Origin: Bacteroidota bacterium
GTDB taxonomy: Bacteria; Bacteroidota; Bacteroidia; Bacteroidales; JAAUTT01
DNA: 64,000 bases
Assembly (NCBI GenBank): GCA_030706405.1
Contig: JAUZOO010000015.1
Location: 1 to 64,000, forward strand
Reading direction: 5' to 3'
This document shows, piece by piece, positions 32,613-42,099 of this stretch; positions within the stretch are counted from its first letter, which is position 1, and every line of letters starts with the position of its first letter. A program made the translations under genes and the position numbers. The notes below the pieces were generated by a model. The model worked only from the letters and a program-made list of their open reading frames with translations, did not search any database and was not told the origin of the DNA.

Positions 32613-33974
32613 TTACAAATCGGCTTTCACCCAGCCTTTTGACTTGAAATTGCAATTTTTGAATGAATCGTCAACATGAATATACGTGCTACGTTGTTTC
32701 TCTGTTATCCAATCCTGAAGTACCGACATTCGTTTATGATTTTTAGCGATATTCTGAATCAGGTCATAATCATCTTTCAGGTTGGCAGTATGGGGCTCAG
32801 TTTTTGATTTAAGCATTATTATTTTGAAGATGATCTTTCCGTTTTTATCGCGGGATTCAAAAGGATCAGAGATTTCACCTACTTTAAGTTTTTTGATGTT
32901 GTAATAATCAGCCGGGGCAAGTTGTTCAATATCGAAGCGGGTACTTCCGGTTGCCTGGTTTACAACTACACCATTGTTAAAGCGGGTATCAACATCCATC
33001 GAATAATACATTACCGCTTTGTTAAAATCAATGGAGTCGTGACGGATTACACGGGCAAGGCTGTCGAGCACACCTTTAACCTTGACAACAGCTTCCGGAT
33101 CGGCCTTGGGCTTTAACAGAATGTGTCGTGTATTGATTTGGTCGCCGCGTTTTTCGATGAGCTGAATGAGATGGTATCCAAATGTTGATTCTACAATACG
33201 CGATATTTCACCGGGAGTATTCAGTGCAAAAGCTGCTTTGGCATATTCCTTGTCTAGTTGAGAACGGGGCAAAAAGTCGGTTTCGCCACCACGACGGGCA
33301 GTTCCTTCATCTTCCGAATAAACTCCGGCAAGGGCTGAAAAACTTTTTCCTTCAATAATCTGTTTTCGTAAATCGAGAAGTTTTTCTTTGGTTGCCAGTA
33401 TCGATTTTTCGGTGTAAGGGGGATAGGCTGTGATTTGCGAATATTCAATTTGCGAATTTATTTTCGGAAGACTGTCTTTTGAAGTCTTGTTATAGAAATT
33501 TTCGACCTCGGTAGGAGTGATTTTCGTTTCGCCAACAATGGTACGTTGCATTTCCTGCGTCATCTGCTGTTCGCGGAACGATTCGCGAAGGTCTTCCTTT
33601 ATTTCCGACATACTTTTATTAAAGTATTTTTCTATTTTTTCTTGTGAACCAAGTTGGGCAATAAAGTTGCTTAACCGATCGTTTAGTTGGGCTTCTACTT
33701 GTGTGTCCGAAATTTTAACACTATCGAGAATGGCTTGTACAGTCATAAGTTTTTGACCGAGAAGGTTTTCGTAAATTTCACATTTCTGACTTTCGTCGGT
33801 GGCTTCACCCTGTGCTTTTAGCCTTTGATATTCAGATTCGACATCTGATTGTTTAATCATTTTATTTCCTACAACACCAACAACCCGGTCGATGACTATC
33901 GGCTGTTGTTGGGCAAAAAGGCTAGCATGAATCAACAGTAATGCAATAAAGAATAGGGCGTGTTTTTTATTCAT
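32613..33974 (-). CDS. surA: SurA-like periplasmic chaperone/peptidyl-prolyl isomerase
   Basis: A 453-aa protein with a signal peptide (MNKKHALFFIALLLIHASLFAQ) and the SurA-type N-terminal chaperone segment (IVIDRVVGVVGNKMIKQSDV, then a helical region to about 165). A parvulin-like domain spans about 170-270 (FSALAGVYSEDEGTARRGGETDF, ESTFGYHLIQLIEKRG). A second, degenerate unit follows (NTRHILLKPKADPEAV to about 395). SurA-type proteins guide outer-membrane barrels through the periplasm. It overlaps the upstream lipoprotein gene by ATGA (33971-33974), so the two are translationally coupled. The symbol is by similarity. Confidence 0.88.
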   Translation of the reverse strand: MNKKHALFFIALLLIHASLFAQQQPIVIDRVVGVVGNKMIKQSDVESEYQRLKAQGEATDESQKCEIYENLLGQKLMTVQAILDSVKISDTQVEAQLNDRLSNFIAQLGSQEKIEKYFNKSMSEIKEDLRESFREQQMTQEMQRTIVGETKITPTEVENFYNKTSKDSLPKINSQIEYSQITAYPPYTEKSILATKEKLLDLRKQIIEGKSFSALAGVYSEDEGTARRGGETDFLPRSQLDKEYAKAAFALNTPGEISRIVESTFGYHLIQLIEKRGDQINTRHILLKPKADPEAVVKVKGVLDSLARVIRHDSIDFNKAVMYYSMDVDTRFNNGVVVNQATGSTRFDIEQLAPADYYNIKKLKVGEISDPFESRDKNGKIIFKIIMLKSKTEPHTANLKDDYDLIQNIAKNHKRMSVLQDWITEKQRSTYIHVDDSFKNCNFKSKGWVKADL

Positions 33975-34858
33975 TTTGATTTTTTTTCGAGATTGTATAT
34001 CACAAACTTGTTATGGTCTTGTGCGTCGTTATAAATTTTTGTTTCGTGGTCGCTCAGAAATTTAATTTTCCGTTTATTGATGATAATTTCCCTGATTTTA
34101 GTTTTTACAAAAGACAGGGGAGAGGCCGAACCTTTCAGGTTTTTGTCTTTAATATAAACAAAGTAAAAAGAAGCATTATCTTCCTGCTCAATGGATTTAT
34201 TTGATTGCAAAAAAACATCCTCATTTTCGATATTGCGAGGCAATAATTTCTGAATAGCCTCAAAACTAACCCACTCATCTTTAAATGTGTCGTATTTCGT
34301 AGCAAAAGTATAGCAGTAGTTTTCCAGTTTTTTAATGTCGTCACTGTTTTCAGAACGGTACCATTTTCTGACGTTACTGATGTCTTTGGCTGTTTTGGGT
34401 ATCACTATATACCGGGCTTTAACATAATTTTCGTCAAGAGTGAGGCTGGCGGCATTTTGCTTGAAATATTGTTCTATATCGGCGTCGGATACAAGTGTAT
34501 CGTGTTGCTCTTTAATAAGTTGCTCTTCGTATTTGTAAATTAGCAGCGACGAACGGTAATTTTCAATCTGTTCGTTAATGTCGAGTTGTTCGGGAGTAAG
34601 CTTGTTTTCGGCCTGGTTTACCAACAGCTGGTTTTTTATCCAGGAGGTGATAAAGGCCTGGGCTAACGCGATGCTGTCTTTCTTGGTGACTTTTTCGGGA
34701 AAAATGTGCTTAATATCCGATAGGTACAGGTATTTATCCAGTACTTTGGCTATGATAACACGGTCTTTATGTTTTTTTCCACACGAAAAAAGCATGGAAA
34801 CACCGAGTATCATTACTAAAATTTTTATCGATATGTTGCTACTGGCTTTCACCGGCAT
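33971..34858 (-). CDS. SurA-like lipoprotein, peptidyl-prolyl isomerase-related
   Basis: A 295-aa protein starting MPVKASSN at 34856-34858. It has a lipobox (SMLFSCGKK), so it is probably anchored in a membrane by lipid. The body is SurA-N-like and helical (VLDKYLYLSDIKHIFPEKVTKK, YRSSLLIYKYEEQLI), followed by a parvulin-type remnant (ARYIVIPKTAKDISNVRKWY). The isomerase domain is short and may be inactive. The start follows the stop of the upstream gene by one base, and the end overlaps the next gene by four. It probably works with the flanking chaperones. Confidence 0.78.
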   Translation of the reverse strand: MPVKASSNISIKILVMILGVSMLFSCGKKHKDRVIIAKVLDKYLYLSDIKHIFPEKVTKKDSIALAQAFITSWIKNQLLVNQAENKLTPEQLDINEQIENYRSSLLIYKYEEQLIKEQHDTLVSDADIEQYFKQNAASLTLDENYVKARYIVIPKTAKDISNVRKWYRSENSDDIKKLENYCYTFATKYDTFKDEWVSFEAIQKLLPRNIENEDVFLQSNKSIEQEDNASFYFVYIKDKNLKGSASPLSFVKTKIREIIINKRKIKFLSDHETKIYNDAQDHNKFVIYNLEKKSK

Positions 34859-34859
34859 C

Positions 34860-36545
34860 TTAATGCGTATTTTTGTATTTATCTGCAATTTTATGTAAAA
34901 GTTCCCTGTTAATAACTACTTTGTATTTATTTTTTAGTTCTTCGAGCCATTTTTCTTCGAGGTATTCCTGATAATCGGCTGTTATTGAACCTTTTATTTC
35001 GTCGAGTTTTTTGGGGTTATTTTTTCCTTTCACCCATACGTTGTTATAATATTCCTGAAGCTTGGAGGTATCGCGCGAAGCCTTCGACCAGATTTGTTTT
35101 TCCATGATGTCGAAAAGCAGCAATCCTTCATAATATTCTTTCATGAGGCTTCCGAAATCGGGGTATTTAGTTTCGAGCCTGCTATTTTCGAAGTTGTATA
35201 AAGCGAAATCGATGAAGTTTTTAAACGATAGCTCGATGTAATCTTTAACAGGAAAACGAGGACTCGAAATTGGATTTGCTTCCAGATATTGTTTGAAATT
35301 TTCTCCGGTAAGATTTTCTTTTTCGATGGTGAGGAGCGGTAATGCGAGAGCGGCTTTACCAATATTAATTTTTCCCTTATAGATGCTGCTGTCGGCCGCG
35401 AGAAAGGGTTTTAAATTTTGAGGATAGGGTTGGGGCGAATATTCTTTTTTTAACGTAGAGATGAATGCCTGGGTGATGATGGCCACTCTGTCGTTGTTTT
35501 GTAGTTTGGTTTTCAGGCTTGCTTTGGCTTGGTCAAAAGTTGGGACGCCTCGTTTATCGATTAATTTAAGAATATGCCATCCCGCAGCACTTCGCACCGG
35601 TTGTGATATCTGTCCGGGCGTTTTGAGCTGAAACGCTACGTTTTCGAATTCGGGTACCATAACCCCTGAGCCGAACCATTGCAGTTCGCCTTTTTGTTTG
35701 GCAGAGTTTTGGTCGTCAGAATAGTTCTCGGCAAGTTGCCCGAAATCTTCTCCATTTTTTATTCGTTGATACAAAGAGTCTATTCTGCTTTTGTTGTACT
35801 TCCATTCGCTTTCGGGGGCATCCTGCGGAACGGCAAGCATGATGTGGGCTACCTTTATCTCTCCGGGCGATGGGCGACGGGCTTCTACTTTTATCAGGTG
35901 AAAGCCAAAAGTGGTGCGTACCGGTGTCGAAATTTCGCCTGTTTTGGTTGTGAAAGCTGCCGTTTCGAACGAGTATGGAAAATGAAATGCCCCGAAATAT
36001 CCCAGGTTTCCGTGATTGGTTTTGGCAGAAGGGTCGTCGGAGATTTCTGTGGCAAGTTTGTCAAACGGCTCTCCGGCATTAAGTCGCTCGCGGATTTTCA
36101 TGATTTTTTGGTAAGCTGCCAGCGTGTCTGCCGGGGTGGGATTGGCCGGAATCCTAACCATGATGTGACTGACATTTGCTTCGTTTATGGTTCGCTCGTA
36201 AGCCTCGTGGATTAACTGGTTGGTGGTGGCGGAATCGGTGAGGTAGTTTCGAGCCAGTTGGTCGCGGTAGTTCCTAAATTCCTGTTTGAATGTCGCTGCC
36301 GTATCCAACCGGGCATCGACAGCTGCACAAACTTTAAGTTTGAACTTCAAAAACATATCGAAATAGTCCTGTATGTTTTGCTGTACCGCAGGTTGGATGT
36401 TGTAGTTTTTATTAAAAATGCGTTCAAATTCGGCGGCTGTAACTTCTTGTTTATCAATAGTAAATAATTTATCGGAAGGGGAATATTGTGCAGAAATTGT
36501 AAGGCAAAGGAATGAGAAAAATAGCAACGCCAAAAAAAACCTCAT
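34860..36545 (-). CDS. Double-parvulin peptidyl-prolyl isomerase
   Basis: A 561-aa periplasmic protein with a signal peptide (MRFFLALLFFSFLCLTISAQ). It carries two successive PpiC/parvulin domains: the first from about 120 (NVSHIMVRIPANPTPADT) to about 222 (RTTFGFHLIKVEARRPS), the second from about 225 (KVAHIMLAVPQDAPES) to about 330 (RSAAGWHILKLIDKRG). The N-terminal part is helical and the C-terminal 200 residues are a chaperone-like extension (TADYQEYLEEKWLEELKNKY). Members help fold outer-membrane and secreted proteins. It heads the cluster and is divergent from recQ. Confidence 0.9.
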   Translation of the reverse strand: MRFFLALLFFSFLCLTISAQYSPSDKLFTIDKQEVTAAEFERIFNKNYNIQPAVQQNIQDYFDMFLKFKLKVCAAVDARLDTAATFKQEFRNYRDQLARNYLTDSATTNQLIHEAYERTINEANVSHIMVRIPANPTPADTLAAYQKIMKIRERLNAGEPFDKLATEISDDPSAKTNHGNLGYFGAFHFPYSFETAAFTTKTGEISTPVRTTFGFHLIKVEARRPSPGEIKVAHIMLAVPQDAPESEWKYNKSRIDSLYQRIKNGEDFGQLAENYSDDQNSAKQKGELQWFGSGVMVPEFENVAFQLKTPGQISQPVRSAAGWHILKLIDKRGVPTFDQAKASLKTKLQNNDRVAIITQAFISTLKKEYSPQPYPQNLKPFLAADSSIYKGKINIGKAALALPLLTIEKENLTGENFKQYLEANPISSPRFPVKDYIELSFKNFIDFALYNFENSRLETKYPDFGSLMKEYYEGLLLFDIMEKQIWSKASRDTSKLQEYYNNVWVKGKNNPKKLDEIKGSITADYQEYLEEKWLEELKNKYKVVINRELLHKIADKYKNTH

Positions 36546-36879
36546 GATATTAACTGTTATACTTCAACCATTAAACGTAAAGATGTCTGCAATATTATCC
36601 ATACCATCCTGTGGGGTTCAACTTTCGTCGATTTTATGGATAAAACTTCGCTAAAATACAAAATATGTGAATAGAGAATTGTGTAATTATTAAAAAGACC
36701 GATATACCTCGTTATTGCTGCAAGGACGACGGAATTTTGATACCGGGCAGATATTATCCGATTGTTGCACCACGTTGTTTAATGCTTGCATTTTCAACCC
36801 TGCAGGTACTTGTGTTGTCAAACGCTTAAATGGTATATTTGATTAACTTTACCCGTCCAAAAAAAGTTATAACATACAC
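36546..36879. other. Divergent promoter region between the chaperone cluster and recQ
   Basis: These 334 bases have no gene and separate two divergently transcribed units. The plus strand holds a good recQ promoter near 36810-36841. On the minus strand no box matches the consensus clearly. A GC-richer stretch near 36725-36785 has no recognisable structure. No repeat or RNA gene was found. Confidence 0.5.
36810..36841 (+). promoter_or_regulatory. Candidate recQ promoter
   Basis: TTG at 36810-36812, a 21-base spacer, then TATATTTG at 36834-36841, which matches the Bacteroidetes -7 box. A transcript starting near 36847 would have a leader of about 33 bases before the GTG at 36880, which supports that start. 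Confidence 0.55.
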
Positions 36880-38787
36880 GTGACTTCGATTATTCACGAA
36901 ATACTTAAAAAATACTGGGGATATTCCGATTTTCGGCCATTGCAAGAAGAGATAATTCTTTCTGTACTTAATGGTAACGACACCTTGGCCCTGATGCCCA
37001 CCGGCGGCGGTAAATCCATCACTTTTCAGGTACCGGCATTGGCAAGGGAAGGGATATGTTTGGTGGTTACTCCCCTTATTTCGTTGATGAAGGATCAGGT
37101 TGAGAACCTTAAAAAGCGCGATATCAAGGCTATGTCTATTCATTCGGGGATGACTCGCGATGAAATTGACGTGGCACTTAATAATTGCATATTTGGAGGA
37201 TATAAGTTTTTGTACCTCTCGCCCGAGCGGTTGGGTACCGAAATATTCCGGGTACGCCTTCAAAGCATGAACGTATCGCTCATTGCTATCGACGAGGCAC
37301 ATTGTATCTCGCAATGGGGCTACGATTTTCGTCCGGCGTATCTTCGAATATCCGAATTACGCAAACAGTTGCCCGATGTACCTGTCCTTGCCCTTACAGC
37401 TACGGCAACTCCGCAGGTTGCCAACGATATTATGGATAAGCTGGACTTTGCCCGTCCCAATTTATTATCCAAAAGTTTCGAGCGGAACAACCTGGCCTAC
37501 CTTGTGCGACAAACGGAAGACAAATTAAAATACCTGGTACGAATTATCAGTAATACTCCGGGCACGGGTATTGTTTATGTTCGCAATCGGAAGAAAACAA
37601 AAGAGATTGCGTATTTCCTGAAAAAACAAGGAATTCCGGCCAATTATTACCATGCCGGCGTAAGCGACGAAGAACGGGCTGCCAGACAGGACGAATGGAA
37701 AAGTGGATTTTGCCGCGTGATGGTGGCTACCAATGCTTTTGGTATGGGTATTGATAAGCCCGACGTAAGGTTTGTGGTACACCTCGAACCGCCCGATTCG
37801 CTCGAATCGTATTTTCAGGAAGCCGGCCGTGCCGGGCGCGACGAGAAAAAAGCCTATGCCGTGCTGCTCTGCGACAACACCGATCGGTCCAAACTTGAAA
37901 AGAATATTGGCCTTACTTTTCCCGAAATATCCGTGGTTAAAAGTGTGTACCAATCGTTGGGTAATTACCTTAAAATCCCGTACGGCGGGGGAAAGGACAT
38001 GGTTTTTGACTTTGACCTTGCCGCTTTTTGCTCGGCCTACAATTTAAATATCGTAACTGCCTATAACTGTTTAAAAATACTTCAACGCGAAGGGTATATC
38101 GAATTCAGCGAAGAGGTTAATAATCCGTCTAAGCTGCTTTTTACTGTGGGGCGCGATGATCTTTACCGTTTTCAGGTAGCCAATGCTGCGTTCGATAGTT
38201 TTATCAAACTGTTGCTGCGTTCCTATACCGGATTGTTTACCGATTATACGGCTATTGACGAGCAAACGCTTGCCCGTCGCGCTAAGGTAAGCCTTGATGT
38301 GATTTTTCAGTTTCTCAACAAACTTAACTCCCTGCGACTGGTAAAATACATTCCACGTAAAAATACGCCGCTGATAGCTTATACCGAGGAACGTCTCGAC
38401 GATAAAACCATTTACATTTCGCCCGAGGATTACCGTAATCGCAGGGATACATATAGTAAGCGGGTACACGAGGTTATTCGCTATACTTTTTCGGACGATA
38501 AATGTCGCAGTCGCATGTTGCTCGAATATTTTGGTCAGCACAATGCTCCAAACTGCGGTCAGTGCGATGTTTGTCTGCATAAAACCGATACCGGGCTTAC
38601 TTTTTATGAATTAGAGCAGATAAAAAAATTAATCACAGATAAGCTTAACGAAATGCCGCTTTCTGTTGAGAAATTGGTGGAATTTATTAATTTTAGTGAA
38701 GAAAAGGTAATAATGGTAATACGCTGGTTACTCGATAACAATTATCTTTATTACCGCAACGATCAAACGATAGCATTGAAAAATTAG
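36880..38787 (+). CDS. recQ: ATP-dependent DNA helicase RecQ
   Basis: A 635-aa superfamily 2 helicase that unwinds forks and recombination intermediates. Motifs in order: FRPLQEEII (motif 0), MPTGGGKSITFQVPAL (Walker A), DEAHCISQWGYDFRP (motif II plus the RecQ aromatic loop), ALTATATPQV (III), and the arginine-finger motif QEAGRAGRDEK (VI). The RQC region has a zinc-binding set (CRSRMLLEYFG, CGQCDVC). The C-terminal 60 residues are a winged-helix-like end rather than a clear HRDC domain. The start is a GTG, placed just before ILKKYWGYSDFRP, where RecQ proteins normally begin. Confidence 0.95.
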   Translation: MTSIIHEILKKYWGYSDFRPLQEEIILSVLNGNDTLALMPTGGGKSITFQVPALAREGICLVVTPLISLMKDQVENLKKRDIKAMSIHSGMTRDEIDVALNNCIFGGYKFLYLSPERLGTEIFRVRLQSMNVSLIAIDEAHCISQWGYDFRPAYLRISELRKQLPDVPVLALTATATPQVANDIMDKLDFARPNLLSKSFERNNLAYLVRQTEDKLKYLVRIISNTPGTGIVYVRNRKKTKEIAYFLKKQGIPANYYHAGVSDEERAARQDEWKSGFCRVMVATNAFGMGIDKPDVRFVVHLEPPDSLESYFQEAGRAGRDEKKAYAVLLCDNTDRSKLEKNIGLTFPEISVVKSVYQSLGNYLKIPYGGGKDMVFDFDLAAFCSAYNLNIVTAYNCLKILQREGYIEFSEEVNNPSKLLFTVGRDDLYRFQVANAAFDSFIKLLLRSYTGLFTDYTAIDEQTLARRAKVSLDVIFQFLNKLNSLRLVKYIPRKNTPLIAYTEERLDDKTIYISPEDYRNRRDTYSKRVHEVIRYTFSDDKCRSRMLLEYFGQHNAPNCGQCDVCLHKTDTGLTFYELEQIKKLITDKLNEMPLSVEKLVEFINFSEEKVIMVIRWLLDNNYLYYRNDQTIALKN

Positions 38788-38840
38788 CGGTTTCAGATAG
38801 TTTTGTACTATTTTTATCCCGAATTTATATCGAAAGACTT

Positions 38841-39479
38841 ATGGAAAAGACGAAAACCCACAAGAAAGACGAAGGCATTGAATTCGTTAAACTATGTAAC
38901 GAATATTGTAAGATTCTGGATAACGCCAAAAAGTATCCCCTCCACGAACTTTTTGATCGCATCTCGGAAAGCCTGATGAAGGTTTATCAGAAAACGTTTA
39001 CCATTCCTCGTTTTCAAACCCGTTACGAAAGTGACGCCCAAAAATTTCTCTCCGAGAAACAATACGACACTGTACGCGGGGTACTTTTAGACCTTCTTGA
39101 AAAGCGCGACTCTTATACCGAAATACTTGACCCCAACCGTCCTGCATTACAGAATATTTTTAAGGCAAGCATTTCGGAGGATTTGACCGATATTTATCAG
39201 GACCTGTATGATTTTACAACCTGGTATTCGCAGGGAACCCTCGAAGCTGTAAACGATTCGCTCATCGAATGTCTTACTAATTTTGAGAAATACTGGGGCG
39301 TTAAATTGCTTAATGCACTGCGGGCCGTCCATGTTATTCGCTACCTGCAAAAGGATGCTACTCTTTTTCGTGATGTTACGGGCGATGATGAAGAATTTCC
39401 GGCAGGAATTGACGAAGACGAGGAAGAAGACTTGGACTCCGATGAAGATATAAGTGAATTTTTGAAAGAGGAATTATAA
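38841..39479 (+). CDS. DUF5063 family protein
   Basis: A 212-aa cytoplasmic, mostly helical protein. EFVKLCNEYCKILDNAKKYPLHE and the acidic C-terminus (GIDEDEEEDLDSDEDISEFL) fit the DUF5063 family, which has no known activity. It is followed after two bases by the DEDDy exonuclease gene, an arrangement that suggests co-transcription and perhaps linked work in DNA or RNA metabolism. RecQ lies 53 bases upstream on the same strand. Confidence 0.75.
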   Translation: MEKTKTHKKDEGIEFVKLCNEYCKILDNAKKYPLHELFDRISESLMKVYQKTFTIPRFQTRYESDAQKFLSEKQYDTVRGVLLDLLEKRDSYTEILDPNRPALQNIFKASISEDLTDIYQDLYDFTTWYSQGTLEAVNDSLIECLTNFEKYWGVKLLNALRAVHVIRYLQKDATLFRDVTGDDEEFPAGIDEDEEEDLDSDEDISEFLKEEL

Positions 39480-39481
39480 GA

Positions 39482-40051
39482 ATGTTTGCATCAAGCATAA
39501 GCAAAGAAGAACTAAGGGAATTACCCACTGGTCACTTTAAAGGACACATTCATCTTATTGATACGCCGGAACACGCCGAAAAGGCATGTCTCATGCTTCA
39601 GAATGTTCACATTATGGGGTTCGACACCGAAACCAAGCCATCTTTTACCAAGGGCAAAACTCATCGCGTTTCCCTGTTGCAACTTTCCACCGAAACGGAT
39701 GCTTTCTTGTTTCGGCTAAATAAAATAGGGCTGCCTGCCAAGGTGGCCCATATTCTTTCCAACCCACGGCAGATAAAACTTGGGGTTGCCATCCACGACG
39801 ATATTCGCCACCTGAAAGTACTGCGTCCGTTTAAACCCGAAGGATTTATCGAGCTTCAGGAGTTTGTAAAGCAGTTTGGTATCGAAAATAGTGCTTTGTC
39901 GAAACTGGCAGGCATTGTTCTTAATTTTCGTATCTCCAAGTCGCAGCAATTAACCAACTGGGAAAGCGAAACCCTCACCGAACCGCAGCAGCTGTATGCC
40001 GCCACCGATGCCTGGGCAGCTCTTGAAATCTACAAGGCGCTGCCTAAATAA
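39482..40051 (+). CDS. DEDDy 3'-5' exonuclease
   Basis: A 189-aa exonuclease domain without accessory parts, of the RNase D/WRN exonuclease type. Exo I is GFDTETKPSF, exo II includes KLGVAIHDDIRHL, and exo III is YAATDAWAALEIY with the tyrosine that defines the DEDDy group. The enzyme removes nucleotides from 3' ends using two metal ions. The ATG follows the DUF5063 stop by two bases. The position after recQ suggests a repair role, as WRN combines the two activities in one polypeptide, but RNA processing is equally possible. Confidence 0.88.
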   Translation: MFASSISKEELRELPTGHFKGHIHLIDTPEHAEKACLMLQNVHIMGFDTETKPSFTKGKTHRVSLLQLSTETDAFLFRLNKIGLPAKVAHILSNPRQIKLGVAIHDDIRHLKVLRPFKPEGFIELQEFVKQFGIENSALSKLAGIVLNFRISKSQQLTNWESETLTEPQQLYAATDAWAALEIYKALPK

Positions 40052-40144
40052 TCCCGTTTTCGGAAGTATGAATTTTAGCATTGTTTAGCCTTACGGAATG
40101 ACTTACTTTAGGACTTTGACTATTCCTCCAAATCCGGTTGGTTT

Positions 40145-41293
40145 ATGATTCGATTTCTTATTGTTAATGTTTTTATAGTTAGTTATTTATGTAACGGTGC
40201 TCTGGCTCAGGATAAAAAAAAGGGCTACCAGTTTACCAATGTCAATATATTAGCGGCTCCCCCTGTTAAAAATCAGGGAAGCACGAGCACTTGCTGGGTA
40301 TTTTCTACCCTGGGCATGCTCGAATCTGAAATGATGAGAAACGGAAAAACGGCAACCGATCTTTCCGAAATGTTTATTGTACATGAGGCGTATAAACCCA
40401 AAGCCGAAAAATACGTCCAGCTGCATGGAAATCTTAGTTTCTCGGGTGGAGGGGAATATAATGATGTGATGAACGTGATTAAAGAGTCGGGCATCGTTCC
40501 CAGAGAAGTTTATGCAAAGATGATAGTTAAAAACGGCCATCTCGACAATAACGATATGGATAATCTTCTGAAAAACTATGTGGACAGTCTGGCTAAAACG
40601 CCTGACGAAAAGATCCTTTGCAAAGACTGGAAACCGGGGCTCGATAAAATTTTAGATACGTGTTTGGGCGAAATTCCTCAAAACTTTAACTATTCCGGAA
40701 AAGAGTTTACGCCCAAAAGTTTTGCCACTTATTTGGGCATTAATCCCGATGATTATATTCTGGTCACTTCCTATACTCATCATCCTTTTTATGAAAAATT
40801 TGTTCTTGAAGTCCCGGATAACTGGTCGTGGGGCCAGTACTACAACGTACCTTTAGACGAACTGGAGACGATTATCGACACTGCTTTATATAAGAATTAC
40901 ACCTTAACCTGGGCGGCCGATGTGAGCGAAAAAGGTTTTTCGTTTTCGAAAGGTATTGCCGTTGTGCCCGACCTTGCAGATCAGGATACATGTAAAGAGC
41001 ATTGGGAAAGGGCACTTACCACTCCGGGTGCCGAAACAACAATAACCCAGAGCCTTCGTCAACTGCAATTTGATGATTATGCCACAACCGACGACCATGG
41101 GATGCAAATTATAGGTACAGCCAAAGACCAAAATAATACCAAATATTATTATGTGCGAAATTCGTGGGGTACTGATAATCCATATAATGGGTACATCTAT
41201 GCCAGTGAGGCTTATGTACGGTTAAAGACAATGTCGGTAATGGTAAATAAACATGCTTTACCTCTTTATATTCAAACAAAATTAAAGATCTGA
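40145..41293 (+). CDS. C1-family (bleomycin hydrolase-type) cysteine peptidase
   Basis: A 382-aa papain-fold peptidase with a signal peptide (FLIVNVFIVSYLCNGALAQ), so it acts outside the cytoplasm. The catalytic triad is visible: C50 in NQGSTSTCWVFSTLG, H318 in DDHGMQII and N339 in VRNSWGTDNPYNGY. The order and the long insertion between C and H fit aminopeptidase C/bleomycin hydrolase. The cytoplasmic form of that family has no signal peptide; an exported version is common in Bacteroidota. It lies upstream of tag with a six-base gap. Confidence 0.9.
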   Translation: MIRFLIVNVFIVSYLCNGALAQDKKKGYQFTNVNILAAPPVKNQGSTSTCWVFSTLGMLESEMMRNGKTATDLSEMFIVHEAYKPKAEKYVQLHGNLSFSGGGEYNDVMNVIKESGIVPREVYAKMIVKNGHLDNNDMDNLLKNYVDSLAKTPDEKILCKDWKPGLDKILDTCLGEIPQNFNYSGKEFTPKSFATYLGINPDDYILVTSYTHHPFYEKFVLEVPDNWSWGQYYNVPLDELETIIDTALYKNYTLTWAADVSEKGFSFSKGIAVVPDLADQDTCKEHWERALTTPGAETTITQSLRQLQFDDYATTDDHGMQIIGTAKDQNNTKYYYVRNSWGTDNPYNGYIYASEAYVRLKTMSVMVNKHALPLYIQTKLKI

Positions 41294-41299
41294 ATTAGT

Positions 41300-41875
41300 A
41301 TGGAAACAGTACGCTGCGCATGGCCGGCAAACCATAAGCTTGCCATCGAATATCACGATAACGAATGGGGCGTTCCGGTGCACGATGACCATAAACATTT
41401 CGAATTTTTGGTACTCGATGCCTTTCAGGCTGGGTTGAGTTGGAACACGATTCTGAACAAACGCGAAAACTTTCGCCGCGCACTCGACAATTTCGATTTT
41501 GAAAAGATAGCTCTTTACGGAGAAGACAAAGTGCAGGAATTGATGAACGATGCCGGAATAATCCGCAACCAGCTTAAGATACGAGCCACGATCAGTAATG
41601 CTGCGGCTTTTATTAAAATACGGGAAGAATTTGGTTCGTTCGATGCTTTCATCTGGCAGTTTACCGGTGGAAAACCTTTAGTAAATAACTACAACGTACT
41701 AGGTGAAATTCCGGCCAAAACCCCGCAGTCCGATGCCATGAGCAAAGCGCTTCTGAAGCGAGGTTTTCGTTTTGTTGGTTCTACTATTTGCTACGCGTAC
41801 ATGCAGGCCGCCGGAATGGTTAACGACCACGTAACGGGATGTTTTCGCCATAAATTGTTGAAGGAATTGGTTTAA
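41300..41875 (+). CDS. tag: DNA-3-methyladenine glycosylase I
   Basis: A 191-aa base-excision enzyme that removes 3-methyladenine from alkylated DNA. The N-terminal CAWPANHKLAIEYHDNEWG motif, FEFLVLDAFQAGLSW and the C-terminal DHVTGCFRH match the family; the cysteines and histidines at the two ends (CAW..H, DH..C) are the zinc site. Length is normal. It is six bases after the peptidase gene and two before the DUF2905 gene, so these three genes are probably one transcript. Confidence 0.95.
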   Translation: METVRCAWPANHKLAIEYHDNEWGVPVHDDHKHFEFLVLDAFQAGLSWNTILNKRENFRRALDNFDFEKIALYGEDKVQELMNDAGIIRNQLKIRATISNAAAFIKIREEFGSFDAFIWQFTGGKPLVNNYNVLGEIPAKTPQSDAMSKALLKRGFRFVGSTICYAYMQAAGMVNDHVTGCFRHKLLKELV

Positions 41876-41877
41876 TC

Positions 41878-42099
41878 ATGCAATTTCTAGGTAAGATATT
41901 GATTGTTGCAGGAATTGTTGCCGTTATTGCGGGAATCATCCTCTACTATGCGGGCGACAAGCTTTCGTGGCTTGGTCATTTGCCAGGCGACATTCGTATC
42001 GAGAGGGAAAACTTTAAGTTTTATTTTCCCATCACCACCATGATTATCATAAGTGTTTTACTTTCGTTGATATTGAAATTGATTCAGAAGTTTTTTTAA
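41878..42099 (+). CDS. DUF2905 family membrane protein
   Basis: A 73-aa protein with two transmembrane segments (about 4-26: LGKILIVAGIVAVIAGIILYYAG, and about 50-69: PITTMIIISVLLSLILKLI) joined by the short conserved loop LGHLPGDIRIER. These features match DUF2905. Function is unknown. It lies two bases after tag and ends the run of plus-strand genes. Confidence 0.85.
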   Translation: MQFLGKILIVAGIVAVIAGIILYYAGDKLSWLGHLPGDIRIERENFKFYFPITTMIIISVLLSLILKLIQKFF

